Below, piece by piece: positions 49,237-60,971 of a stretch of DNA of 64,000 nucleotides (position 1 is its first letter; every line of letters starts with the position of its first letter). This stretch comes from Lucifuga dentata (taxonomy: Eukaryota; Chordata; Actinopteri; Ophidiiformes; Bythitidae): contig VXCM01002108.1 in NCBI GenBank assembly GCA_014773175.1, positions 102,824-166,823 on the forward strand, given 5' to 3'. The notes beneath the pieces are model-generated. The model ran no database searches and was not told the DNA's origin. It saw only the letters and a list, made by a program, of their open reading frames with translations. Both the position numbers and the translations under genes were made by a program.

Positions 49237-51222
49237 TCAAATAAGTTTTTTAATTTTTTTCCTGTTGTCCAGCAACTTCTCCTCAAAATATTCAACCACC
49301 ATTGTCGACAGTTGCAAATGCTTTTTCACTTCCTCCAAATCGTCCACATTGTCAGACACCAGCTTGTAAAGCATGGTGATTTTGACAATAAAGCCAGTCT
49401 GAAGGGTGGACATTGAAAAACAAAAAGCCATGTGACAATCAGCAGAATATTTATGGTCATGCAGGTATTTGAGTTGCAGTTTACTCTTCATATGAGAATG
49501 TAGTTTTGTTTTCTGAGAATTTGATCTTATGGAACGATGACTCACCTTGAAAGAGTGTCCGATTTTCTGTAGTGTCTGAAGTTTCTCACTGAGGTTCTCC
49601 TGCAATTTAAGAGTCAGAATTAAGGCATTGATATGTTTTTTTGAATCCAAATATGACAGTATTCATAAGGCCTGAGTCTCTGGATTCAGATCTGGATTCG
49701 TTATGGGTGTGACAAGCTGGGAGGTAAAGTCAGGAGCCAGTTCAAAGATCATAAATAATAAACTAGATTAGATACTTAGAGCCCTTTTACATTGCTGATC
49801 TGATCTGTCAGACCACATACAGATGTGATCTGACACACTTTGTGATCAGATCTTATTAGTAAATAAATTGGTGGCTGTTGACCCAGATTCTCACCCAAAA
49901 CTAATAAAAGATGGCCTGACTTTCCACCAAAAGCACTAAGTAAGTCCCTGTCAAACTGAAACGAGAGCCTCGTAGTCGGCCTGCAGCATCCCACCGCTGA
50001 TAGACACACCATAATATATTTAAGAAACTAAATTAAAAAAAAAAAAAAAAAAANAAAAAAACACCGCCACTATGGAGAAACTTTTCACAGTGCGATCATT
50101 CCTCGAGTCAGCTTTTAGAAAGGCTCGTTTTCATCCATTTTATCCACATTTCTTGGTTGGTGTGTTAGCTTCGATAATTTGCTTTCGTGATTTTGTCAAG
50201 AATTTGTTGTACACAATTTAATTATTTTATTGTTTAATGCACACAATTATGTCCAAAAGCGATATAAAATTAAAACTAAATTACTTACTATAGTTCCGGA
50301 ACGATAGCTTCTGAAATAATCTCTCCTGGTACTCACAGAGCCATCAGAAATGAGTGCCGGAACTCAGTTCCAGTGCGTTACGGCACAAATTAAGCACTGT
50401 TTCTTCCTGTGTGCACACAAGATCATATAAAGATGGCGATCTGCAGTCAGAGAAGTTGTGAGACCCTTTAATTTCTTTGACATGTAAATGGTTGTCTGCC
50501 TGCAGTAGTACATTCACTTTAATTCTCAGGAGTGTATGGAAAACCCTTTAAAAGATGCCTGAAGCTCAGCTGTGTCTAGAAGTTCATCCAACTAGCCTGT
50601 GGCCTTCTTTTTCCAGACATGGGCACCAGTCCATGACTCCATTATTCTTTTACAAGTGAAATTACTTTTTTGAGTAACCAGAACATAATTAGATCACATT
50701 GAAAGGTTTGTTTTTTTTTGTTTTTTTTTTTGATTGTGCTCTGATAAAATCACTAACAAGCAAACAGCAAGAGAAAAAACGATAAGAAAGCTGTTAGTGT
50801 TATACAAAGAAATAAAGAAGCAGCAAAAAGTAAAATATATTTGCATTATTGAATGTAAACACAACCGGGGCCTCATACTCTGTATGTATATGTGTGTGTG
50901 TGTGTATGTGTATGTGTGTGTGTGTGTGTCTTGACTTGTTTGCATCAGATGTAAAACAGGTGTTTCTTCACTTTCATTGTCCTTAAAATATTCAACAGTT
51001 CAACCTTCCAGGAAAACAGAAAACACTCCATTGTTTATCTGTAGAATCATACTCATGGATTGATAAGTTCTTAAATTTCTTTTTGTTTTTTTTTTCTTTA
51101 TTTCACAATTTTATTGGCTTTTTAAGACATATGGCCAGATCTTGATTCCATGTTTTCAGCTCCAGTTCTGTTAAGGTGTTATACTTTAAAATAAGTGTAA
51201 AGCTATGTTGACTCAGGTCACC

Positions 51223-51270
<48 letters not shown>

Positions 51271-51651
51271 NNNNNNNNNNNNNNNNNNNNNNNNNNNNNN
51301 NNNNNNNNNNNNNNNNNNNNNNNNNNNNNNNNNNNNNNNNNNNNNNNNNNNNNTTCCTTTCAGGTACAATTTAAGTGAACACTTTGTGATACGTCCCCTT
51401 ATTTCAACAGTTGAATTAACTGGTAGACATTATAATTTGTCATATTACATTATTCTTTTATTAAATATGAAATAAATATGTTGGTGATGGATATTAAATA
51501 TGAATGTGTACATGGACATACATGTATAGCAAATATTTCCTGACTCTAAAGTCGTGCCTCTCAGACAGGCATCTCCTCCGTTCTTGCTCACCTTCGCGAT
51601 TACAAAGAGAAGACAGAAAGTAAAACAAAGAAACAATCCATTAAACCTCAT
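49237..51651 (-). CDS. Candidate three-exon gene for a small secreted helical protein
   Basis: I do not recognise this family. Minus-strand exons: 51592-51651, 49546-49599, 49237-49398. Exon 1 starts MRFNGLFLCFTFCLLFV, a textbook signal-peptide pattern, and ends at a consensus donor (AAG/GTGAGC). Exon 2 (ENLSEKLQTLQKIGHSFK) has acceptor TTGCAG and donor GTGAGT. Exon 3 has a strong pyrimidine acceptor (CCCTTCAG), reads TGFIVKITMLYKLVSDN and further, and ends NRKKIKKLI before the stop. All three are phase 0 and join to 91 codons. Charged and hydrophobic residues alternate as in amphipathic helices. It lies 3' of sulfotransferase copy C on the same strand, and its first exon is repeated next to other units. 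Missing middle exons are possible, since an 83-N gap lies nearby at 51271. Whether exon 1 belongs to exons 2-3 is inferred from phase and order only. Confidence 0.35.
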
Positions 51652-51783
51652 CCACCGTCTCTCCTTTTGTCCTTAAATCTGTCTTTATTGGATTTTGGTG
51701 TGGTATTGCAGTGCCACACCAAATAGCCCTACCTGATCTCTCCATCACTCATCATTTAAATTCATTTGACTATAATCCTTCTG
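51010..51783. repeat. Unit-duplication block, paralogous to 63031-64000
   Basis: Nearly identical stretches include TGTAAAACAGGTGTTTCTTC, the pair of AATAAA-like sites and the signal-peptide exon. The copy at 63 kb is longer where this one has the N gap. Confidence 0.8.
51271..51353. other. 83-base assembly gap after poly-T
   Basis: All N. The paralogous segment at 63434-63590 suggests that about 150 bases of ordinary sequence, including a short (TTTCC)n tract, belong here. Confidence 0.95.
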
Positions 51784-52108
51784 ATTGGACATTGCGTGTG
51801 AGCATACGTGCGCGAGTATGTGCCTGAGTGTGTGTGTGATATCTGTAAATAATAAAAGCTACCTTCTGTCTGCTGTTTTCAAAATGAAGAGTCATTTATT
51901 AAGAAAGCAGGGAAGGACTTTAACATTTTCAACAAAAACAGTTTTGATAGTTGATGGGTTTTTAAGGGGAGTTAAGGTTGGTTGAATTTGGAATTGAGTG
52001 AATTTCTAACTATAACTTGTTATTTCCTCATATATTTTTTGTACTGTTTCAGAGTATTTGCTCTGAGTTCAGAGGCAGATATCTCAGCTTCCCAAGATGG
52101 ATGACTTG

Positions 52109-55100
52109 TCACTCATCAAGTAGTGCGTTAGGTTTTCTATATCCAAAAAGCTTGAAGTCTGTCTCATATAGCTTGTAGAGCTTCCTCCTGGCCTCTAGGG
52201 GCACTGTTCTGTACCAGTCCAACAGCAAATCATGGGATGTCATGTTTACGTAGGCAGGAGGGAACTTGATGTCGTTCTCCAGCTGCAGGTTCTGGAGCAG
52301 CTGTTCGGTGTCATCCTGAAGAGTTTCCTGTTGGCCCAAAAAGTCGTACCTGAAGAGCAGAAAAAGAAGCATAGTAATACCATTCATACAGGGGTCACAG
52401 ATCATGAGGTTCTCTGCTACAACATGCACTCAACTTACAATAACAATTCCTTATAAAGAAGATCATATTTAACTTCGGAAATAACACTGCCTGCGCCACA
52501 GCACGAGATACGGCCCAGATTCATAAACTGCATGATTTACCGCATCGCTATGCGCAAATATCATGGCACAACCACGTTTGCTTATTCATAAATGCCTGTT
52601 ACTGACATATTTTAGCTTTTGCCTTGAAAGAGGCGTTGCGGTAATATTTCCTTATTTGCACGTCATGGTAGCTATTCATAAAACAAACTGACATGAAAAA
52701 ATTAAGACCTGCTTCATTCGGTGGTAAATTTCAGCGGTATGAAATCTGGGCGATGTTTAAAACTTTATTTGCCTCTATGTGTCAGTGATGAATAACTCTG
52801 ATAAAGTCACTCAGCTGATCAGTCAGTTTTTCAGTGGTGAGTTTTGATCTGACCTGACACACGTTCAGGCGCAATCTGTTCATTCACCTCGCCTGTTACG
52901 CTGCACACGTCTGAGTAGCCCCTCCCCCCCATGAGTTATGGAAGTTAAAATACATGTTTAACTGTTATTCTAGCGTCAGTCTTTTAAAATGAGGGTCTCT
53001 AAAGCAGAGTGTGTGTTTCCTTTGCCGATTTGCGGCTTTAAAACCAGATGAATTAGGATAAATGGTGGCTGATAAATATGCAGCAGCTCATTAACACACT
53101 GATCTTCATTGGCTTTTACCTGTCACACCTTACAGCAACGCTACCTTCATGTGACAGCGCTGCGCTGATTATCGTAGGAGACGTTTTATGAATGAGTTTC
53201 ATCATTTCCCCACCCTCACATCCTGAAAGACTTCAGATTCTCTCCTTTTTTTCTGCCCCTTCTCATGCTCCGCCCACCAACCCATCATCTGGTCGCACAC
53301 CTCACCCACTTGCACCACCCACCCAGTCTTCCCTTTTCTCCTCTCCACCCTAACACCCCCGCCTTTCTCCTTCTCCTCTAAACTACTGGTTAGGAGTTAA
53401 TGAACTGTTTTGACTAATGGCAGGGTGGCAACAGCGGGTGAATGGAAATGCCACCCGGTCCTGCCAGTCAATTACACCGCAACGAAGCTAATTGTTTGTT
53501 TGGTGCATACCAAAAAGATAATGAGGTTCACCATTGAAGGGTCCATTGTTTCAACACAGATGCAAAGTTCTTTTTTCTCACAGGCTAGACATGATGCTCT
53601 TTAAATTTGTGAATGATGAGACCACACTTTCAGAAAGTCATTTTTTTCTTTCTTGTAGGAAGTTTAAACAATATTCCCTCCATCCATTTTCTTTACCCGT
53701 TTGTCCTGTTGAGGGTCACGGGGGGGGGGGNCTGGAGCCTATCCCAGCGGTCAAAGAGCGAGAGGTGGGGTACACCCTGGATAGATCGCCAGTCTGTCGC
53801 AGGGCTGACACATAGGGATAGACAAACTCACATTCTCATTCACACCTACGGGCAATTTAGAGTTTCCAATTCACCTGACCTGCATGTCTTTGGAGGTGGG
53901 AGGAAGCCGGAGCACCCAGAGGGAACCCACGCAGACACGAGGAGAACATGCAAACTCCACACAGAAAGGCCCTGCCCGGCCGGGAATCAAACCCAGGACC
54001 TTCTTGCTGTGAGGCAACAGTGCTAACCACTGCGCCACTGTGCCGCCCCTTTTTGTTATTGCTGTTTAAACAGCAATGATAATTATAAATGGATGCATCT
54101 TTGTGCAACATTGGAGGCAGCGGACATTGCCAAATTTTGTGAAAGGAGATAAGAAGTTTGGGAAGTTTGTTGAAAAGGAAAGCGAAAAGGAATAGAAAGG
54201 GAATGGAGAAGAAAAGAAAAAGAGGGAAAAAAGATGTTATAAGAAGGGAAAGGAAAGGCTACATTATGAGAAAAGGACAAAGAGAGGAGAGGAGGTGGAA
54301 ACATTAAGTGGGGCATGGTGTGCTGCCTGGAGGCCAGCCTGCTCATTTTACATGGGAAGATGAGCCACTGTGTCCTGTTGTGTTGTTGTCTGCAGCTCAG
54401 CCGTTGACTATGTCATGCATGTACAGCACAGACCACCTCTCTGCGGGACGCTGGGTGTGTGTGTGTCTCTGTTTGTCCCTACGTGTGTGTGTGTGTGTGT
54501 ATGTATGAATGAAACGTGTGTGACTGAGTGGACAGATATTTCAGCTTGTATTTGGAGCTGCTTCAAAGTGTGTGTGTGTGTGTGCTAATGGGCATGTATG
54601 TACAGTACATGGATGCATTGTATGTGTACATATGTGCAAGTCAAGACTCAGCTTGAATGGCCAGGTACGTGTGTGTGTGTATCAGTATGTGTGTGTGAGA
54701 TAAGCACACAATTTTATATTTCAGGCTTAAAAGTCAAATTTAGACAGGTTAACCCTCTACAGCTTTGGTTTATGGTCAAGTGTCCCTTTGTGCATGCCAG
54801 GTTCTTATATTTGTGCCCCCCCCCCCAAAAAAAAAATGTGTGGTTAAAATGAGGTTAAAATACACATTTAACTGTTATTACAGTGTCAGTCTTTTAAAAT
54901 GAGGATCTCTAAAACAGAATGTATGCTTCCTTTGTTGATTTGCGGCTTTAAAACCAGATGAATCAGGATAAATGGTGGCTGATAAATATGCAGCAGTTCA
55001 TTAACATGCTGATCTTTATTGGCTTTTATCTATCACACCTCACAGCAGCTCTACCTTCATGTGACAGCACTGTGTTGATTATCATAGGAGAAGTTTTATG

Positions 55101-57150
55101 AATGAGTCTCAATCATCATGGTGCACATTAAGGCAATGCTCCTTTTTTCCGTTTTTTATGAATCTGAGCCACTGAATCACAAACTCTATCATTCATTCTC
55201 CTTTTTAAACTTGGGACTGCTGTTGGTCGGTCAAGTTGCCTGCACAGAGTGAGATAGTGTGAATGTCCCACGCATTTCGCTCTCTCTAGGAAGTTCAATG
55301 CTGCATTTGTTGGAACTTTGAGTTTCCAACGAGAAAAAGTCCAAGAACATCATGAGCCATTGATTGAAAATTAATCTTACTGTATCAGGCAAGGGTGACA
55401 CAGGCGATACATCTGCCTCCAGTGGGGTTCAAATGGTTCGTTCCTCTCTGTCTGTGGGTCCAGCAGGTATTGAATGAAGTTGTAGAAGGATGGACGCAGA
55501 TTCAATGCATACGCCTCATCCGCTGACTGTGGTGGATCAGGTTTGCCGCCGTAACGACGCAGAATGTTCCGGCCAAAGTATTGGTAGAAGTACTTATTGT
55601 TCTTCTGGAACTTGTCTCGGTAGGCAGAGATGAGACGGACAAATGGGTCCCGAACAAACAGGAACTTGGTGTAGTACTTCAGCCTCGCCTGTGGTCAACA
55701 AACATGTGTTTTACTTTTTAACTGACAACAAACAGGATTAAGTGGGTTAAACTTGAAGGAAACGTGTGGTTTTGGTGTGAACTGACCTTCTGTTCTGGTT
55801 TTGGGAAGCTGGAAAGGCGAATTAACTGGTTGGAATTGTGGACCAGATTATGAGGTATGGACATGAGATCTTTATATGGTTCACCTTGCTTCAGGATAAA
55901 CATGAACCTCTTCCAGTTGGTGCACGCCACCTGTGCATAGAAAAGTTTTTGCATTCACTGAATTTCCTCAGCGTGCCTCATGTTCTGTGTTTCTGTCTCC
56001 CTTGGAATAAAAACATGGATAAACTGAACCAGCTGTTATCACCGTCCTGTGAAAACCACGTATCTCCAAATTATACTATTCATTACTCGATCAACAATTT
56101 GCACTTTTCTACTTTTTGCACAATAGTACAGGATAGATAACATATAGTATAATTCATTATTTATTCCCTATTACTTCTGCTACTTTTTTGCACAATATTC
56201 CAGCCATCTTCTTTGGTCTCACAGGTACTATTAATCACCTCACAGGTCACTGTAATCACCTCACAAATACTGGTACTATTAATAATCTAAGTACTAATAT
56301 GTCTCAAGTATGAGTAATAATCTCACAAAAAAATCAGCCTGTTGGTAACAGCATATTTTTGAGATAACGATGACTTTTTAACGGAGAATTTCCTGTTTGG
56401 AAATATAAAGGAGGCTTTTATCTGCGCTGACAATTTAGAAACCACCAAATTTGGAGATGGATCGTTTTCACGGAACAGCAATGTCATGGAAGCTTAAAGT
56501 TTAAAAAAAACAAACATAAAACAAAAACTGTTGGGAAACAACAATATCCATTTTGTGGTTTCAAAATGCTAATTAAAGAAATAATTCTCAAAATATAGAT
56601 CTGAGTTTAAAGACTAAATCACTGTAGCTTGTAGTTAAACAGCTGTAGATAGTAACCATACTCTCTCTCTCTCTCTGTGTGCGCGCGTGTGCATGTTTGC
56701 GTGCATGGACATCACCTTGGGGATGAAACAGTAGATGATACCGTGTTTGTCATCCACGAGGAGGTGATTCAGATCTTTGTTCATCAGATTGTTGATAACC
56801 TGCTTTCCTTCAGAAAACGCGCCTCTGTCAGCAGCGCATGATTCTCTGAGCAGCTGCTTTCTGAATGTTTGCAGGCTCTCTAGCAAAAACAGAATCAGAG
56901 ATAAAATTCTTCAGATTCATAGACATTAAAGGGGGAGGATGAAACATTTTTCCTTGTCCTGAACAGCATTCTTTTAAAGGTAATCCAATAATCCAAACGT
57001 AATCACAGGTGAGGTCACAGCTCCTGTTCCTAATTCATTTCATGAGCAGTGGAGCATAAAACTTCAAACAAGTCATTGTTCAAATCCAACCACATCCTGT
57101 GTCCACCAGGAGACGAATACAAGTCAAAAGCAGTCAGAGAATGATCTCTC

Positions 57151-57200
<50 letters not shown>

Positions 57201-57321
57201 ACACACACACAATACCTCTCTTTTCTTGTGACACGTCCCTGTGATAAAAGTACATCATGATGAGAAATGTGAATCCTAGAAACAAACCAAAAAGCAGCAG
57301 GAAGCCTTTGAATGTTGCCAT
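52109..57321 (-). CDS. Carbohydrate sulfotransferase 12-like copy C, intact
   Basis: Same family as copy B: a PAPS-dependent Golgi sulfotransferase predicted to act on GalNAc of chondroitin/dermatan. Minus-strand exons: 57216-57321, 56716-56879, 55787-55930, 55381-55688, 52109-52349. All are GT-AG and phases close to 320 codons plus stop. Exon 1 starts MATFKGFLLLFG with the membrane anchor. Exon 2 is nine bases shorter than in copy B (three codons missing near its start) and ends HGIIYCFIPK. Exon 3 starts VACTNWKRFMFILKQGEPYK, exon 4 has FVRDPFVRLISAYRDKFQ and RLCHPC, and exon 5 starts YDFLGQQETLQDD and ends FGYRKPNALLDE. NMT in exon 5 is a glycosylation motif. Both cofactor motifs are intact, so it may be functional. 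Intron 4 is swollen to 3 kb by a transposon plus SINE. Confidence 0.85.
52512..55170. mobile_element. DNA transposon-like insertion in intron 4 of copy C
   Basis: The left end GGCCCAGATTCATAAA and the right end TTTATGAATCTGAGCC are inverted copies with one mismatch. Copy A has the uninterrupted site GAGATACTGAATC near 30070, whereas here GAGATAC and ACTGAATC lie on the two sides, implying a 2-bp (AC) duplication. About 250 bases are repeated directly inside (52947-53205 and 54850-55113), so this may be two related elements or one with an internal duplication. A SINE (53677-54048) is nested inside. No transposase frame is seen. Confidence 0.65.
53677..54048 (-). mobile_element. tRNA-derived SINE
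   Basis: On the minus strand the head reads GGCGGCACAGTGGCGCAGTG (RNA polymerase III A-box) and then GGGTTTGATTCC (B-box). A conserved body follows with GGAGTTTGCATGTTCTCC and CTTCCTCCCACCTCCAAAGA, then GGGATAGGCTCCAG and a tail ending about 53677. This layout is widespread in teleosts. A single N at 53731 falls in a G run. The element is nested in the transposon at 52512-55170. Confidence 0.8.
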
Positions 57322-57349
57322 CGTTGCTTCAGCTTCTAACCTGAAACAA

Positions 57350-58610
57350 TGCAAATACAGTGAATTTAATCAATCTGAGTAGAAGATGTAAGTCAGAGTT
57401 CTTGTCAGGATGACCACAGAATTTTAGTGTCTTATTTAATTTGTTTATGATCTCTGACTTCATGCTAACGTGCCCTTTAATCTAAATGTGCTTGTGTGAG
57501 AAACAAAAAGCAAAAAGATGAACTTGTACTAGGAAACACATTCCAGAGACGTCCTGAGGTTGTCATAGCAACAACGAAATCATATCCTAAGAGTTTGTCA
57601 TGGTTGCATCCAGATCTGTCTGATTTGATCCCTGTCTGGTTTTCATTTATGTTCTGTGCTTTAATGCTCCTGTCCTTTCAGAGTCTGTTTATCCGGGTTT
57701 TGCCTTCTACTCACCTGTCTTCCCGCATCTATCTGGTACCACACTGGCTGCTCATCACCTTATCTGGATATATTCTTACCTTCCTCCCTCACCAATTGCC
57801 GGATCGTCTCTAGTCTTCCCCGCAAGCACTTCGAGTGAGTTTCTCGGACACTATTTTCTGTAATTTTGTGGACTCTGTTGTTTTGTGGATTTAAACAGCC
57901 CCTGTGTGGGTTTTACCTGCAGGATCTCTGTGCCCTGATTATTTGTTCCCTGTATTATTTTTTTGTTTTGGAACTGTAGTAAAAAGAAACAGTTTACTCA
58001 TGACTATTGTATTCTCCTCATCTGCTTTTGGGTTCTCCTTCTGAAATCATCACAGAGTTGAAGTAAATAAGTGGTAATGATCTGATTACCTTTAACTTTG
58101 AGGAAGTTGGATGGAATCTTCCAGTAAAGTTTGGAACAGTCAGCAGGTATGCTGACTAAGGTAAAAAGCAGCAAATTTGTTTCGAAGCAATAAAAAAAAG
58201 AGCCAAAACGTCGCCCAGTGTTACAAATTAGCAATTCATTATCTGTCCACCAGCCATCACCCCTGAGTTTCTTAGTCTGATTCCTCACCTGATGACATTA
58301 CCTGTTCATAATGTCCTGATTTGCCTCCCTGATCATCACACCTGCAGCCAAATCCTTCAGCACTGCGTTCTCTGTCAGATGTCCTTGTTATCTCATTCTG
58401 TTAGTCTTTTTATTTCTGCTGGTTTTTGAATCCGCCTCAGCCTGTTTGTTTTGAGTTCCATGAATCCAGTTCCTCAGGCACTTTGGATATGATAGCCTTA
58501 CCTTGTTTATGTGGCTGACTTTGGGTTTCTGATTACCTGCCTCTGCCCTTTATTGGATCATTTGCCTTTTGTTCCTGCTTGCTTGTTTTGTACAGCTGTA
58601 CGTAGTGCTA
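57350..58610. repeat. 5' flank of sulfotransferase copy C, partly paralogous to copy B flank
   Basis: 57360-57600 matches 34205-34440 and 44345-44650. 57600-58020 is extra sequence absent from copy B, probably an insertion. 58030-58610 matches 46235-46830. No gene other than a possible 5' UTR exon was found. Confidence 0.6.
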
Positions 58611-58749
58611 GGCAATATGGCCTAAAACCAAAATCTCTTTTTTTTTTCGCACTGATGGATGATTCTCTATTTTAATGGATTTTTTTTTTTTGTTTGCTTT
58701 GTTTTTCTCTGGGAAATAATGTAATTAAAATAAGTATTACTTTATTATA

Positions 58750-58882
58750 ATAATAATAACAAATAATGATACTTTTAAATAAAACTGTAGGGCTTTCAAA
58801 ACAAAAACTTTTAAANATAATAATAACAAATAATGATACTTTTAAATAAAACTGTAGGGCTTTCAAAACAAAAACTTTTAAA
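58750..58882. other. 66-bp duplication around a single-N gap (assembly artefact)
   Basis: About 66 bases before N at 58816 (ATAATAATAACAAATAATGA and on) are repeated directly after it. Confidence 0.8.
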
Positions 58883-59337
58883 ATAAAAGTTTTTTTCAGC
58901 AATGTCCAGGTTACTTGTGAGGAACACCAGCCTGTCTGCTGCCTCTGGCTTGATGCTCTGACATATTACAGTATTCCACCATATGAAGACCCTCTGATCA
59001 GACGCCATGACACCAGAAAATGATGCAGGAACCTCATTTGCTCTTTTGCTGCATTTTGAATGCAGATCTGCATCTCTCAGCGCTGCATAGCTGCCATTCA
59101 GCTGCATGTTTCTGTCACAGCTGCTGCTACTTTTAGTAGCTGCAGCTCCTACAAACTTTACATGCTGGTTTGCTTCATGCCGCATAGCGCAAAACCGAAC
59201 AACTTCCAAATGCCTGACGTGATGAAGTGACGTTACCTTTTGCAGAAACGAGCTCATCTTAAGTTGAAGTGTTTGTTGCCATCTTGCTAGCACATCTGAC
59301 CTCTTGAAAGCTTCGTGGGCAATCCTAACTGTTGAAG

Positions 59338-59890
59338 AAATGGTCAGAAAGTGAAAATGGCTGAAAATGTAGTTCAGCAGAAATGGGCATGGCCAAAGTT
59401 GATTGATGCATGTAGATCCAAGGAATCCAGGAAAAATTAAATTTTGAATGTACAGCCTATGGTTCAAAAGTTATAACCCAAAACATTAATGAGCAACAGC
59501 CACTCAACTATGGAAGCCAGTTGTAGCAAAATGATAAGTGATATCACAAAACAACACAATAACTTTTGTCTGAGTTGGTTCAGGCACTGTACGTACCAAA
59601 TTTGGTGACACTTGAGCCAAAAATGTAGCAATAGTGCAAAAAACCTGTTTTGGAAACAATTCAAAATGGCAGAAAATCTAGTCGGGTGGAAATGGGCTTG
59701 GCCTATATGGCTGGATGCATCTGCATCCAAAGAATCCAGTGAAAAAAGAATTTTACATGTCAGACCAATGGTTCAAAAGTTATAAACCAAAACGTGAAAG
59801 TGGTTACTACAGCACCACGAGGTCAATATGTGTAATTTTATATTTTGCTAGTAGGGGGTTAACATTTTTGAATACGTCTGTTAAGTTTTG
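59338..59890. repeat. Dispersed repeat with two tandem units of about 300 bp
   Basis: Segments starting at about 59355 and 59665 share AAAATGGCTGAAAATGTAG/AAAATGGCAGAAAATCTAG, GAAATGGGCWTGGCC, CCAAGGAATCCAG/CCAAAGAATCCAG and TGGTTCAAAAGTTATAA in the same order. There is no coding capacity. The style matches the repeat at 39125-40270. Confidence 0.6.
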
Positions 59891-59899
59891 TAATATAAA

Positions 59900-60971
59900 A
59901 ATATATATTTTGTTAATTGTAACCAATCTTTATTGCTGACAAAGGCCTGTACATCTTATATTGTACGTACGGAAATTCCAATCTATGTGTCTGTTAACAT
60001 TAATCATGACTATATAACCAGTTCAGTTTCGTTTAACCTTTTACCGAATGACCTTGTCTACAATGTTCTTATCCTATGAGAAACTGTGTGTACTCTGATG
60101 GGAATATGTGTGGGTGTTTCTCTCCACACACATCGGAGACCCCATCTGTTTCCGGAGGTCAGATCAGATGGTGGGCGCTCCATCCAATTAACAGGTAGCT
60201 ATTTTGCTTGCACTTTACAACAGTTTTTGTTGTTGTTGTTGTTGTTTGTGTTGAAATAAGAGAAAGAGGGAGTTTCTCAAATGTTTTTGTTGTTTGTGTT
60301 GAAAAAGAGAGTATCCCAAATGTTTTGTTTGCGTTGAAATGAGAGAAAGGGAGTATCTCAAATGTTTTGTTTGTGTTGAAATAGAGAGAGTTTCTCAAAC
60401 AGCGGGGTGTATGCTCGCAAGAGACGTGGTGCCATGAATGTGGTATGTTTTATTGTTTGACCATTTTTGTGTAGTGTGTTATCTTTGGTATAGTTTTATG
60501 AGAGTTAAGAAAGTTTAGAAGGGAGTTGCAGAGCTGAGTCATGGGGAGGACAAGATCTAAGATGTGTGAGGAGGCAATGAAACTGGAAGAAGTTCAGCAA
60601 GCACTGGAAGTTCCAAGTTGGGGACCATGGACAGGATCAAAACTCAAAACTCCGCTAGTTTTCTCCCACATTTATATCAAAGACGAGAGGGTCTGGACGC
60701 CGGAATCTGTCCACCATTTTTTTTTCATGCATATTGTCTCTTCGTTTTATGTATTTGTTATTCTTACTTCTTCTTGCCGAGATGTAAAGTAACAGTGTCA
60801 CCCGTTGAGGTGTCCCACTCCTGACACCATGTTGATTAATTGATGAGATGTGAGTATCATAGAACAACTTTTATGATTTTATATTATGGAGAGTGCCACG
60901 ACTGCATATACGCTGTATCACTGTAACTACTAGCAACCCGTGAGAACCTCCTAAGTATCGCGAGAGTATCA
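59900..60971. other. Intergenic sequence with no supported gene
   Basis: A GTT-rich low-complexity stretch at 60218-60400 contains four related units of the type CAAATGTTTTGTTTGTGTTG. Open frames at 60541-60824 (+) have no recognisable domain and no splice support. Confidence 0.45.

Noticed and set aside
50694..50945. Minus-strand frame with Thr-Tyr-His repeats
   Set aside because: Translation of a GT/GTAT microsatellite and poly-T.
53857..54111. 84-codon minus-strand frame
   Set aside because: It lies within the SINE head and body; such frames are chance products of the repeat.
60541..60824. Plus-strand frames starting MGRTRSKMCEE and MGTMDRIKTQ
   Set aside because: No domain recognised, overlapping frames of similar length, and no splice or regulatory support. 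A retroelement origin was considered but could not be supported.
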